From assembly GCA_050516505.1 (NCBI GenBank), contig CP191518.1, forward strand, positions 1,240,001 to 1,304,000: a stretch of DNA of 64,000 nt, given 5' to 3'. Position 1 is the first letter of the stretch; each line of letters begins with the position of its first letter. The notes under the pieces were generated by a model. The model did no database searches. It saw only the letters and a list, made by a program, of their open reading frames with translations, and was not told where the DNA came from. The DNA is from Scandinavium ludwigii_A (GTDB taxonomy: Bacteria; Pseudomonadota; Gammaproteobacteria; Enterobacterales; Enterobacteriaceae). Position numbers and translations under genes: made by a program. Below are positions 1 through 8,069 of this stretch, in pieces.

Positions 1-426
1 ACAATTCTCTCATTGTTCAAGGAGTATGACGTTGCCCCGGAATTGGTGACCATTGAAATTACCGAACAACAGGCATTTTCCAGTTCGGAAATCAGCGTGC
101 TGAATATTCAGCTTCTACGCGATTACGGCTGTCTGATAGCGATTGATGACTTCGGTACCGGTTACGCGAACTACGAGCGCCTGAAGCGACTGGAGGCGGA
201 TATCGTTAAGATTGATGGCTGCTTCGTGCGTGACATTCTCACCGATCCGGTGGACGCGATGATCGTCAAATCTATGTGTGAACTGGCGCGGGTAAAAAAC
301 CTAACGCTGGTGGCGGAATATGTTGAAACTGAGGCACAGCGAACGCTGTTGTACGAAATGGGCGTGGATTATTTGCAAGGGTATTTCATTGGAAAACCCC
401 GTCCACTTGTGGAACTACGGGCATAA
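1..426 (+). CDS. pdeA: EAL-domain cyclic-di-GMP phosphodiesterase, C-terminal part (PdeA/YfeA-like)
   Basis: The reading frame is open from base 1, so the start lies outside the window. The visible 141 codons are the second half of an EAL domain, which hydrolyses the second messenger cyclic di-GMP to pGpG. Motifs seen are the ITE strand, the DDFGTG metal and catalytic loop, the conserved KID lysine, VAEYVE and the QGY(F) end motif. All are intact, so the domain should be active. The EAL signature itself and any sensor or GGDEF part lie upstream. The symbol rests on synteny with E. coli, where pdeA (yfeA) precedes nupC. The gene converges on nupC and shares a terminator with it. Confidence 0.75.
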   Translation, partial: TILSLFKEYDVAPELVTIEITEQQAFSSSEISVLNIQLLRDYGCLIAIDDFGTGYANYERLKRLEADIVKIDGCFVRDILTDPVDAMIVKSMCELARVKNLTLVAEYVETEAQRTLLYEMGVDYLQGYFIGKPRPLVELRA

Positions 427-452
427 AAAAGCCGGGAATATCCCGGCTTTTT
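425..452. terminator. Bidirectional terminator between pdeA and nupC
   Basis: A GC-rich hairpin (AGCCGGGA, short loop, TCCCGGCT) is flanked by an A run on the left and a T run on the right. It can terminate the two convergent genes. Confidence 0.85.
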
Positions 453-470
453 AATGGCTTAGTGACTGAC

Positions 471-1673
471 TTACAGAACCAGTGCGGCGATGGATGCGGA
501 CAGCACGCTCACCAGCGTAGAACCGTAAACCAGTTTCAGGCCGAAGCGTGAAACCACGTTACCCTGTTCTTCGTTCAGACCTTTAATCGCACCGGCGATG
601 ATGCCGATGGAAGAGAAGTTGGCGAAGGAAACCAGGAAGATGGACAGGATGCCTTCCGCGCGCGGAGAGAGCGTGCTGGCAATTTTCTGCAGATCCATCA
701 TTGCAACGAATTCGTTAGAGACCATTTTGGTCGCCATGATGCTGCCGACTTGCAGAGCTTCATGCGCAGGAACGCCCATCACCCACGCAACAGGCCAGAA
801 GATATAGCCCAGAATGCCCTGGAAGGAGATACCGTGGCCGAACCAGCTGGTCACGGTGAAGAACAGCGCATTCAACGCAGCAATCAGCGCGATGAAGCCA
901 ATCAGCATCGCGGAAACGATGATGGCCACTTTGAAGCCAGCCAGAATGTACTCACCCAGCATTTCGAAGAAGCTCTGACCTTCGTGCAGATTAGACATCT
1001 GCAGGTTCTCTTCACTCTTATCAACCTGATACGGGTTGATGAGCGACAGAACGATGAAGGTACTGAACATGTTCAGCACCAGTGCCGCAACCACAAATTT
1101 CGGGTCCAGCATGGTCATGTACGCGCCGACGATGGACATCGAAACGGTAGACATTGCGGTCGCCGCCATGGTGTACATGCGGTTGCGCGACATCTTACCG
1201 AGAATGTCTTTATAAGCGATGAAGTTTTCTGACTGACCGAGGATCAGGGAGCTAACCGCGTTGAATGACTCCAGTTTTCCCATACCGTTGACTTTAGACA
1301 GCACAGTACCGATAGCGCGAATCACAATCGGCAGAACACGAATGTGCTGCAAAATACCAATCAGTGCGGAAATGAATACAATCGGGCAAAGCACCTTCAG
1401 GAAGAAGAATGCGAGGCCTTCATCGTTCATTTTACCGAAGACGAAATTTGTCCCTTCATTAGCGAATCCGAGAAGTTTTTCGAACATCTCGGAGAATCCT
1501 TTCACAAATCCCAGGCCGACATCTGAGTTCAGGAAGAACCAGGCCAACAGAACTTCAATGACAAGCAATTGAATAACATAGCGAATGCGAATCTTTTTAC
1601 GATCGTGGCTGACCAGCAAAGCCAAAATCGCAACCACAGCAAGCGCGAGGACAAAGTGTAGAACGCGGTCCAT
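471..1673 (-). CDS. nupC: Nucleoside:H+ symporter NupC
   Basis: A 400-residue inner-membrane protein of the concentrative nucleoside transporter (CNT) family, importing nucleosides (all but guanosine-type in E. coli) with protons. The start MDRVLHFVLALAVV at 1673 matches the E. coli protein and its 400-residue length; an upstream in-frame codon would add 13 residues. Hydrophobic segments run through the protein. Conserved CNT stretches include SLILGQSENFIAYK near residue 155 and SFANFSSIGIIAGA near residue 350. It is a single gene with its own promoter region, and a CRP-like site lies about 100 bp upstream. Confidence 0.97.
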   Translation of the reverse strand: MDRVLHFVLALAVVAILALLVSHDRKKIRIRYVIQLLVIEVLLAWFFLNSDVGLGFVKGFSEMFEKLLGFANEGTNFVFGKMNDEGLAFFFLKVLCPIVFISALIGILQHIRVLPIVIRAIGTVLSKVNGMGKLESFNAVSSLILGQSENFIAYKDILGKMSRNRMYTMAATAMSTVSMSIVGAYMTMLDPKFVVAALVLNMFSTFIVLSLINPYQVDKSEENLQMSNLHEGQSFFEMLGEYILAGFKVAIIVSAMLIGFIALIAALNALFFTVTSWFGHGISFQGILGYIFWPVAWVMGVPAHEALQVGSIMATKMVSNEFVAMMDLQKIASTLSPRAEGILSIFLVSFANFSSIGIIAGAIKGLNEEQGNVVSRFGLKLVYGSTLVSVLSASIAALVL

Positions 1674-1768
1674 ATTTGCTCCAAATATGAGGCAGGTTAA
1701 ATTTCCGTGCACATTCTATGCAACAAGCTAAAAGAAAACGAGATCTACGCCGCACTATCGGTGAATCC

Positions 1769-1784
1769 TGTGAGCAAACTCAAA
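1769..1784. promoter_or_regulatory. Candidate CRP site upstream of nupC
   Basis: TGTGA-N6-TCAAA departs by one base from the TGTGA-N6-TCACA core. It lies about 95 bp upstream of the nupC start. In E. coli nupC is under CRP/CytR control, which fits. The match alone is weak. Confidence 0.4.
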
Positions 1785-1960
1785 AAAGGTGATCAACCAT
1801 ACAAAATTGTTATGTTATGTAAAGGTGTTAAAAGTTGAGTTAATGTACTAATCTGACGATTGAATCATCCTGACGTTACTCTATTCGATAACATGGCTGA
1901 TATTTGTTCCCCCGGCTATTGTTCCTGTCTATCAAAGAAATAATTATCACCTTTCCAAAT

Positions 1961-1979
1961 GAACTTGATAATCATTCTC
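1961..1979. promoter_or_regulatory. Fur box upstream of mntH
   Basis: GAACTTGATAATCATTCTC matches 15 of 19 positions of the Fur consensus, with the central GATAATCATT intact. It lies about 50 bp before the mntH start. E. coli mntH is repressed by Fur as well as MntR. Confidence 0.7.
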
Positions 1980-1993
1980 ATTTTGATAGCATG

Positions 1994-2015
1994 AAACATA
2001 GCAAAGGCTATATTT
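1994..2015. promoter_or_regulatory. MntR operator of mntH
   Basis: An inverted repeat with arms AAACATAGC and GCTATATTT around AAAG, just upstream of the mntH start. It is close to the known MntR box of E. coli mntH, by which manganese-bound MntR represses the transporter. One arm position is mismatched. Confidence 0.85.
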
Positions 2016-2027
2016 CTGAGGCAGAAA

Positions 2028-3266
2028 ATGACAAACAGTCGCGTTGAGAGTAGCAGCAGTCGCGCAGCGCGCAAGATGCGGTTTGCTTTAATGGGGCCTG
2101 CGTTCATTGCTGCCATCGGCTATATCGATCCGGGGAACTTCGCCACCAACATTCAGGCAGGGGCCAGCTACGGCTATCAGCTGCTGTGGGTGGTGGTGTG
2201 GGCGAACCTGATGGCGATGCTGATTCAGGTACTGTCGGCCAAACTTGGGATTGCCACCGGTAAAAACCTGGCGGAACAAATTCGTGACCACTATCCGCGT
2301 CCGCTGGTGTGGTTCTACTGGGTGCAGGCGGAAATTATCGCCATGGCAACCGATCTGGCGGAATTCATTGGTGCGGCGATTGGTTTCAAGCTGATCCTCG
2401 GCATCTCACTATTACAGGGCGCGGTCCTGACAGGGATTGCGACCTTCCTGATTTTGATGCTGCAACGACGTGGCCAAAAGCCACTGGAAAAAGTGATCGG
2501 TGGTTTGCTGCTGTTTGTGGCGGCCGCGTATATCGTCGAGCTGATTTTCTCGCAGCCCGCGCTGGCACCGCTGGCGAAAGGGATGATTATCCCGTCATTG
2601 CCGACGTCTGAAGCGGTATTTCTCGCAGCGGGTGTGCTGGGTGCCACCATCATGCCGCACGTGATTTACCTGCACTCGTCGTTGACCCAGCACTTGCACG
2701 GCGGTTCGCGGCAGGAGCGCTACAGCGCGACGCGTTGGGACGTGGCGATTGCTATGACCATTGCTGGGTTTGTGAATCTGGCGATGATGGCCACGGCAGC
2801 CGCAGCCTTTCACTTCAACGGTCACACCGGCATTACCGATTTGGATCAGGCGTATCTGACGCTGGAGCCACTGCTTAGCCACGCGGCGGCGACCATTTTC
2901 GGTCTGAGCCTGATTGCCGCCGGACTGTCATCCACCGTGGTGGGCACGCTGGCCGGACAAGTCGTCATGCAGGGTTTTATTCGCTTCCATATTCCGCTGT
3001 GGTTCCGTCGCGCGGTCACCATGCTGCCGTCGTTTGTGGTCATCTTTATGGGGCTGGACCCGACACGTATTCTGGTGATGAGTCAGGTGCTGCTGAGCTT
3101 CGGTATCGCCCTGGCGCTTGTGCCATTGCTGCGGTTTACCAGCGATGCGAAGTTGATGGGCGACCTGGTTAACACACTGTGGGTAAAACGGACCGGCTGG
3201 GTGATTGTGGCGCTGGTAGTGACGTTGAATGGTTGGCTGTTGGTCGGTACGCTGCTCGACTTGTAA
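2028..3266 (+). CDS. mntH: Mn2+/Fe2+:H+ symporter MntH (NRAMP family)
   Basis: A 412-residue NRAMP transporter of the inner membrane that takes up manganese (and other divalent metals) with protons. The family signature IDPGNFATN near residue 34 carries the metal-binding Asp and Asn of helix 1, and MPHVIYLHSS near residue 211 supplies the helix-6 metal-binding Met and the conserved His. Length and start (MTNSRVESSS) match E. coli MntH. It is preceded by overlapping Fur and MntR control sites and followed by a bidirectional terminator, so it is monocistronic. It is important under oxidative stress and iron limitation. Confidence 0.97.
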   Translation: MTNSRVESSSSRAARKMRFALMGPAFIAAIGYIDPGNFATNIQAGASYGYQLLWVVVWANLMAMLIQVLSAKLGIATGKNLAEQIRDHYPRPLVWFYWVQAEIIAMATDLAEFIGAAIGFKLILGISLLQGAVLTGIATFLILMLQRRGQKPLEKVIGGLLLFVAAAYIVELIFSQPALAPLAKGMIIPSLPTSEAVFLAAGVLGATIMPHVIYLHSSLTQHLHGGSRQERYSATRWDVAIAMTIAGFVNLAMMATAAAAFHFNGHTGITDLDQAYLTLEPLLSHAAATIFGLSLIAAGLSSTVVGTLAGQVVMQGFIRFHIPLWFRRAVTMLPSFVVIFMGLDPTRILVMSQVLLSFGIALALVPLLRFTSDAKLMGDLVNTLWVKRTGWVIVALVVTLNGWLLVGTLLDL

Positions 3267-3287
3267 TTTAGCATTGAAGAAGGCAAT

Positions 3288-3316
3288 AAAAAAGCAGCCC
3301 GCAGGCTGCTTTTTTT
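3288..3316. terminator. Bidirectional terminator between mntH and ypeC
   Basis: Hairpin AGCAGCC / GGCTGCT with A and T runs on either side, shared by the convergent genes. The ypeC stop codon lies in its T run. Confidence 0.85.
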
Positions 3317-3668
3317 AATGGCGATGGCCGCCGTGACCGTGACCGCCACGGCCCGGACCGCGACCCCAGCCACCGCGGTGGTCATTCCTGTCGTGCCAGC
3401 CTTCACGGTAGCCGCGCTCGTAGGCGTTACGTTTGTCCCAACCACGATGACGGCCATTGTCATGACGATGCCAGCGTGCGTCGCGCCATTCGTAATTACG
3501 GCGCCAGTAGTCGCGGTCGCGCCAGCGGTTCCCGTCCCAGTGATTACCGTAGTTATCCTGATCGCCAATTTGTAATTTTACCGATGGGATCAGGGTGAGT
3601 TCGCCTGCATTCGCCACTATCGGGGCGCTCGCCAGTAAAACTGCAGCCAGAATCAGTGACCTGAACAT
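3315..3668 (-). CDS. ypeC: Periplasmic DUF2502 protein YpeC
   Basis: A 117-residue protein of unknown function. Residues 1-22 form a signal peptide ending ANAGE, so the mature protein should be periplasmic. The mature part is rich in Arg, Asp, Trp and Tyr (repeats such as DRDYWRRNYEW) and ends in a Gly/His/Arg-rich tail (RGGHGHGGHRH) that could bind metal. The start and the order next to mntH agree with E. coli ypeC. From memory the E. coli protein is a little shorter (about 108 residues), the difference lying in this tail. AGGAGA precedes the ATG. Confidence 0.88.
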   Translation of the reverse strand: MFRSLILAAVLLASAPIVANAGELTLIPSVKLQIGDQDNYGNHWDGNRWRDRDYWRRNYEWRDARWHRHDNGRHRGWDKRNAYERGYREGWHDRNDHRGGWGRGPGRGGHGHGGHRH

Positions 3669-3792
3669 GAATCTCTCCTTACGATCGGGGCCTTATTGGG
3701 CCTGTTAACGCAATATTACGAGGTGTTTCAACCCCGAAGCATTGGAGCAACTCCTAATTCCCAGGCCACAGCACTTTTTGCTAAAAACGATT

Positions 3793-4791
3793 TTATTTTG
3801 TTCCGTTCAGGATTGCGTCAATGGCTGCAATTTCTTGCGCAGAGAACTGGCGGTTGTTGAGCATTCCCACCGCGTCATCGAGTTGGGCCGTCTTGCTGGC
3901 GCCAATCAGTACCGAGGTAATTTTGTCATCACGCAGTACCCAGGCGAGCGCCATTTGCGACAGCTTTTGCCCACGCTGTTGAGCAATCTCATTCAGTTTG
4001 CGCGCCTTATCGACTTTCTCTTCAGTAATGCTATCGGCACTCAGGAACTTGCTGCCGCTGGCGGCACGTGAATCCGCCGGAATGCCATTCAGATAGCGAT
4101 CCGTTAACTGCCCGCCCGCCAGTGGTGAAAAGGCAATCGAACCCACGCCTTGCTCTTCAAGTAGACGCGTCAGGCCGTTTTCCACCCAGCGTTCGAACAT
4201 CGAGTATTTTGGCTGGTGGATAAGACACGGCGTACCGAGATCCTGCAATATTGCAAACGCTTCACGGGCGCGGTCTGCCGGGTAATTGGAAAGGCCGACG
4301 TACAGCGCTTTGCCCTGGCGTACCACGTGGTCAAGTGCGCGCATGGTTTCTTCCAGCGGTGTTTCCGGATCAGGGCGGTGATGATAGAAAATATCCACGT
4401 ATTCCAGACCCATACGCTTCAGGCTCTGGTCGAGGCTTGAAATCAGATACTTACGCGAACCCCAGTCGCCATACGGGCCCTCCCACATGGTGTAACCGGC
4501 TTTGGTGGAAATAATCAACTCATCGCGATAAGGCAGAAAATCTTCGCGCAGGATACGACCGAAATGGCTTTCAGCAGATCCCGGCGGTGGGCCGTAGTTG
4601 TTGGCGAGGTCAAAATGGGTGATCCCGAGATCGAACGCATGGCGCAACAGCTGACGGCTGGTTTCCACCCACGTTTCGTCGCCAAAGTTATGCCACAAGC
4701 CCAGTGAAATCGCCGGTAACTTCAGTCCGCTTCGGCCGCAGCGATGAAATTCCATTGTCTGATAGCGTGCGGGATTAGCCTGATAAACCAT
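3793..4791 (-). CDS. Aldo-keto reductase, YghZ-like
   Basis: A 332-residue NADPH-dependent aldo-keto reductase resembling E. coli YghZ (L-glyceraldehyde 3-phosphate reductase) along its whole length, including the QANPARY start and GLWHNFG. The AKR tetrad is visible: Asp and Tyr in FDLANNYGPPPG (near residue 60), Lys in IISTKAGY and His in IFYHHRPD. The cofactor-binding end SVLIGASK is present. The start at 4791 was chosen because GGAGG sits 7 bases upstream; an ATG four codons earlier overlaps that site. It is not at the K-12 yghZ locus and is divergent from ipdC. The substrate is unproven. Confidence 0.85.
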   Translation of the reverse strand: MVYQANPARYQTMEFHRCGRSGLKLPAISLGLWHNFGDETWVETSRQLLRHAFDLGITHFDLANNYGPPPGSAESHFGRILREDFLPYRDELIISTKAGYTMWEGPYGDWGSRKYLISSLDQSLKRMGLEYVDIFYHHRPDPETPLEETMRALDHVVRQGKALYVGLSNYPADRAREAFAILQDLGTPCLIHQPKYSMFERWVENGLTRLLEEQGVGSIAFSPLAGGQLTDRYLNGIPADSRAASGSKFLSADSITEEKVDKARKLNEIAQQRGQKLSQMALAWVLRDDKITSVLIGASKTAQLDDAVGMLNNRQFSAQEIAAIDAILNGTK

Positions 4792-4815
4792 TAAAACCTC
4801 CAATGAGGAAAGGGT

Positions 4816-4831
4816 GTGTATACGTTTACAC
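4816..4831. promoter_or_regulatory. Palindromic operator candidate between AKR gene and ipdC
   Basis: GTGTATACGTTTACAC equals its own reverse complement at 14 of 16 positions. It lies 25 bp before the aldo-keto reductase start, in the divergent promoter region. It looks like a repressor operator; no regulator can be named. It is not a clean TyrR box (TGTAAA-N6-TTTACA), the regulator known for ipdC in Enterobacter cloacae. Confidence 0.4.
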
Positions 4832-4965
4832 TAATCAATGTTGCTGCGCAGGTACACCCTTAAAATTCGTAAATTTAACTTTCCACTAACAAATTCTTAT
4901 CCTTCTGGACAGACTTCGCGCATCTCTAATACTCAGAATATCTATGCGGCGAAAGGAAGATGGCT

Positions 4966-6627
4966 ATGCAATCGAATTACACAATCGCGGATTATCTGGT
5001 GGATCGTCTGGCCGGATGCGGTATTGACCATATGTTCGGCGTGCCGGGCGATTATAATTTGCAATTTCTCGACCATGTCATCGATCACCCGAAACTGTGC
5101 TGGGTGGGCTGTGCGAACGAGCTGAATGCGGCCTATGCTGCCGATGGTTATGCCCGGGTACACGGCGCGGGCGTTCTGCTCACAACCTACGGGGTCGGGG
5201 AGCTCAGCGCCCTGAACGGCATCGCCGGGAGTTTTGCTGAGTACGTGCCTGTTTTGCATATCGTTGGCGCGCCAGGCTCGGGCAGCCAACAGAAGGGCGA
5301 ACTGCTGCACCACACCCTGGGCGATGGCAATTTCGGCCACTTTTTCGACATGAGTATTCCACTGAGTGTCGCCAGAGCGAAGCTAACCGCCAGCAATGCC
5401 TGCCAGGAAATTGACCGCGTAGTGAGGGAAATGCTTACCGAACGTCGTCCGGCATATCTGATGCTGCCGGCAGACGTCGCCAAAGCACCGGCAACCGCGC
5501 CTGTAAGCGCTCTCACTGTTGAGCCAGCGAAGGCAGATAACAACGCGCTCGAGGCGTTTACGGCGGCGGCACGACAGATGCTCACCCCCGCGAAGCGGGT
5601 TGCGATGCTGGCAGATTTTTTGGCCCAGCGTTATGGCCTGCAAACAACGCTCAGAAACTGGGTCGCATCACAACCACTGGCACATGCCACGCTGCTGATG
5701 GGGAAAGGGCTGTTTGACGAGCATCAGGCTGGCTACGTCGGCACCTACAGCGGAGCCGCCAGCGCCGATGACACCCGTGCGGCGATTGAAGATGCCGACG
5801 CGATTTTGTGCATTGGTACTCGCTTCACCGACACCATCACCGCCGGGTTTACGCAACATCTTCCGGCTGAGAAAACCATCGAGCTCCAGCCGTTTTCTGC
5901 CCGCGTAGGCAAACGCTGGTTCAGTAGTTTGCCAATGGAACAGGCGGCTCGGGCGCTGCAATCGCTGTGCGAGGAATTCACATCAGGCTGGGCGGCGCCG
6001 GTTTCGCAGAAGAAATCGGCCGTGGGAAAATTCAGCGGAGCGCTGAGTCAAAGCAGTTTCTGGCAGGCGTTACAGGATGCGCTGCAACCCGGAGATATCA
6101 TTCTGGCGGATCAGGGTACGGCGGCGTTTGGCGCGGCCTCGCTCACGCTACCTGCCGATGCCACAATGATTGTTCAGCCGCTATGGGGGTCTATCGGTTT
6201 TACATTGCCCGCGGCGTTTGGGGCGCAAACTGCGGCTCCGGAACGGCGCGTAGTCTTGGTGGTGGGCGATGGCGCGGCGCAGTTGACGGTGCAGGAAATA
6301 GGGTCAATGCTCCGTGATGGGCAGAAGCCGCTGATATTGCTGTTGAACAACGAGGGCTACACCGTGGAGCGCGCGATCCATGGGCCGGAACAGCGCTACA
6401 ACGATATCGCGCTGTGGAACTGGACTCAAATTCCCCAGGCGCTGAACCTAAATTGTCAGGCTCAAAGCTGGCGAGTGACAGAGACGGTACAACTGCGTGA
6501 GGTGCTGGAACTGGCTTCACGTCGCCAGCGGATGACCTTTGTCGAAGTGGTGCTGCCGAAACTTGAAATCCCTGAACTGCTGCGGGCCGTGACCCAAGCC
6601 CTGGAGGCCCGCAACAATACGCAGTAA
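4966..6627 (+). CDS. ipdC: Indolepyruvate decarboxylase IpdC
   Basis: A 553-residue thiamine-diphosphate enzyme, cytosolic and probably a tetramer, that decarboxylates indole-3-pyruvate to indole-3-acetaldehyde, the key step of the indole-3-acetate route from tryptophan. It aligns throughout with Enterobacter cloacae IpdC. Seen: FGVPGDYNLQFLD, the cofactor-activating Glu in CANELNAAYAADG, the HH pair in LLHHTLGDG, and the ThDP/Mg motif running from VGDGAAQL to LLLNNEGYTVE. The start at 4966 gives an AGGA-to-ATG spacing of 8; the ATG two codons earlier (4960) is too close to AAAGGAAG. It may also act on phenylpyruvate or other 2-keto acids. It ends 5 bp from convergent yfeO. Confidence 0.9.
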   Translation: MQSNYTIADYLVDRLAGCGIDHMFGVPGDYNLQFLDHVIDHPKLCWVGCANELNAAYAADGYARVHGAGVLLTTYGVGELSALNGIAGSFAEYVPVLHIVGAPGSGSQQKGELLHHTLGDGNFGHFFDMSIPLSVARAKLTASNACQEIDRVVREMLTERRPAYLMLPADVAKAPATAPVSALTVEPAKADNNALEAFTAAARQMLTPAKRVAMLADFLAQRYGLQTTLRNWVASQPLAHATLLMGKGLFDEHQAGYVGTYSGAASADDTRAAIEDADAILCIGTRFTDTITAGFTQHLPAEKTIELQPFSARVGKRWFSSLPMEQAARALQSLCEEFTSGWAAPVSQKKSAVGKFSGALSQSSFWQALQDALQPGDIILADQGTAAFGAASLTLPADATMIVQPLWGSIGFTLPAAFGAQTAAPERRVVLVVGDGAAQLTVQEIGSMLRDGQKPLILLLNNEGYTVERAIHGPEQRYNDIALWNWTQIPQALNLNCQAQSWRVTETVQLREVLELASRRQRMTFVEVVLPKLEIPELLRAVTQALEARNNTQ

Positions 6628-6632
6628 GGCAG

Positions 6633-7865
6633 TTAGCGTGGCGGTTTGGTGATCATCATTGGTTTGCCCGCCAGCAGTAACCAGGCGGGCAGCATAACGA
6701 TGCACAGCAAGGGGAGCAGGGTCGTGTCCGGCACCACCACGGCAGCCATAAACAGACTCAGCCAGCCATCGCGGGTCACGACCAGAACCAGGCCCAGAAT
6801 GGCACAAGAAATGGTAATTGCCGCCGGAACCGCCTCAACGTGCGCGTGCAGCATCAGGCCGAGCGCCACGGCGACAAACACCGCCGGGAAAATACGCCCT
6901 CCACGAAAACCACTGGCGGCAGCAACCACGAGCGCCGCCAGTTTCATCACTGCAATCAGCATGAAGTCGGTCGGCGTGAGCGTCTGGCTAAAGGCCAGTT
7001 GTTGCATTTCATCCAATCCTTTAAACAGGGTAATCGGCCCGCCAAAAGCCCCAACCACGCCCAACAGGAAACCGCCCATCCCGAGGATCAGCACCGGATG
7101 TTTGAGTTTGTGCAAAAGGGTGTGCAGGCGTGGCAGGCACCAGACCGCCACCATGCCGACGGCAATAGCAATGGCCGCGACGACAGCGCCGCTGAAAATG
7201 TCCACAAGCCGCATGTGACTGTAGTGGGCCACCGGTAAGGAAAATTGTGGTTGGAAGAAAAGACTGGTGGTCAGCGCGCCAGATGCGGCGGCAATCAGCG
7301 GGGCGAATAGCCTATCCCAGAAGGGGATTTCATCGTTGCCGCTTAACATTTGCGAAAAAATGAGGGCGGCAGCGATAGGCGTACCAAACAATGCGCCGAT
7401 GGTGCCAGAGGCGGCCAGAATGGTCCAGTCCATGGCCCCCACCCGAGGGAAAAAACGGGCGCCGAGGGCCACGGCAAGTGCCACATTCACTGACATTATC
7501 GGGTGCTCTGGGCCGAGGCTGACGCCGCCTGCGAGTCCCAGGATAAGCGCAAGAATTAAGCCAGGCAACGCCGATGGTCTTACTGGGGCGCCAATTAACG
7601 GCTCGGTTGCCGGATCAGGGCCTGCATGTCCGGGGCTAAACCGAATCACTAATCCAACGGCGATACCGGTGGCGGTCAGCATAAAAATGATCCACGCCGT
7701 GGAATCGATGTTCACGCCGAAACTGGCGGGAAGCGTGGACCACAGCAGCCGTTGCAATACGGCTGCAATTTTCATGATAGCCACCAGAATCAGACTGGAG
7801 GCAATACCAATTATTAACGCGGGGACCGATAACAGCAGCATGGATCTGGCTCGCGGGTGGAGCAT
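6633..7865 (-). CDS. yfeO: CLC-family ion channel/transporter YfeO
   Basis: A 410-residue polytopic inner-membrane protein of the voltage-gated chloride channel (CLC) superfamily; the transported ion is not established. CLC-type motifs are GGVSLGPEHPIM near residue 115 and GFRGGRIFPAVF near residue 325. The start MLHPRARSMLLLS matches E. coli YfeO; an upstream GTG/ATG extension of 20 residues has no family support. It is divergent from glk, as in E. coli, and convergent with ipdC. Confidence 0.92.
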   Translation of the reverse strand: MLHPRARSMLLLSVPALIIGIASSLILVAIMKIAAVLQRLLWSTLPASFGVNIDSTAWIIFMLTATGIAVGLVIRFSPGHAGPDPATEPLIGAPVRPSALPGLILALILGLAGGVSLGPEHPIMSVNVALAVALGARFFPRVGAMDWTILAASGTIGALFGTPIAAALIFSQMLSGNDEIPFWDRLFAPLIAAASGALTTSLFFQPQFSLPVAHYSHMRLVDIFSGAVVAAIAIAVGMVAVWCLPRLHTLLHKLKHPVLILGMGGFLLGVVGAFGGPITLFKGLDEMQQLAFSQTLTPTDFMLIAVMKLAALVVAAASGFRGGRIFPAVFVAVALGLMLHAHVEAVPAAITISCAILGLVLVVTRDGWLSLFMAAVVVPDTTLLPLLCIVMLPAWLLLAGKPMMITKPPR

Positions 7866-8069
7866 AGTGATTTCCTTTTGACTCAGAGCGCGCAATACTT
7901 TGCCGCCAAATGATGAAACCTTCATTGCAATTGGTGCTGAAACGGTAAAGTTATTGTGTGACCGGGATCGATAAATCGTGGGGACTACGGTGTTGGTCGT
8001 TGTTGTTATGTCGCCATGAATTTACAGTGTGCCAAAGACTTATTCAGACTTTAGCGGAGCAGTAACAGA

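Noticed and set aside
4816..4831. TyrR box for ipdC
   Set aside because: The arms do not fit TGTAAA-N6-TTTACA; spacing and left half are wrong.
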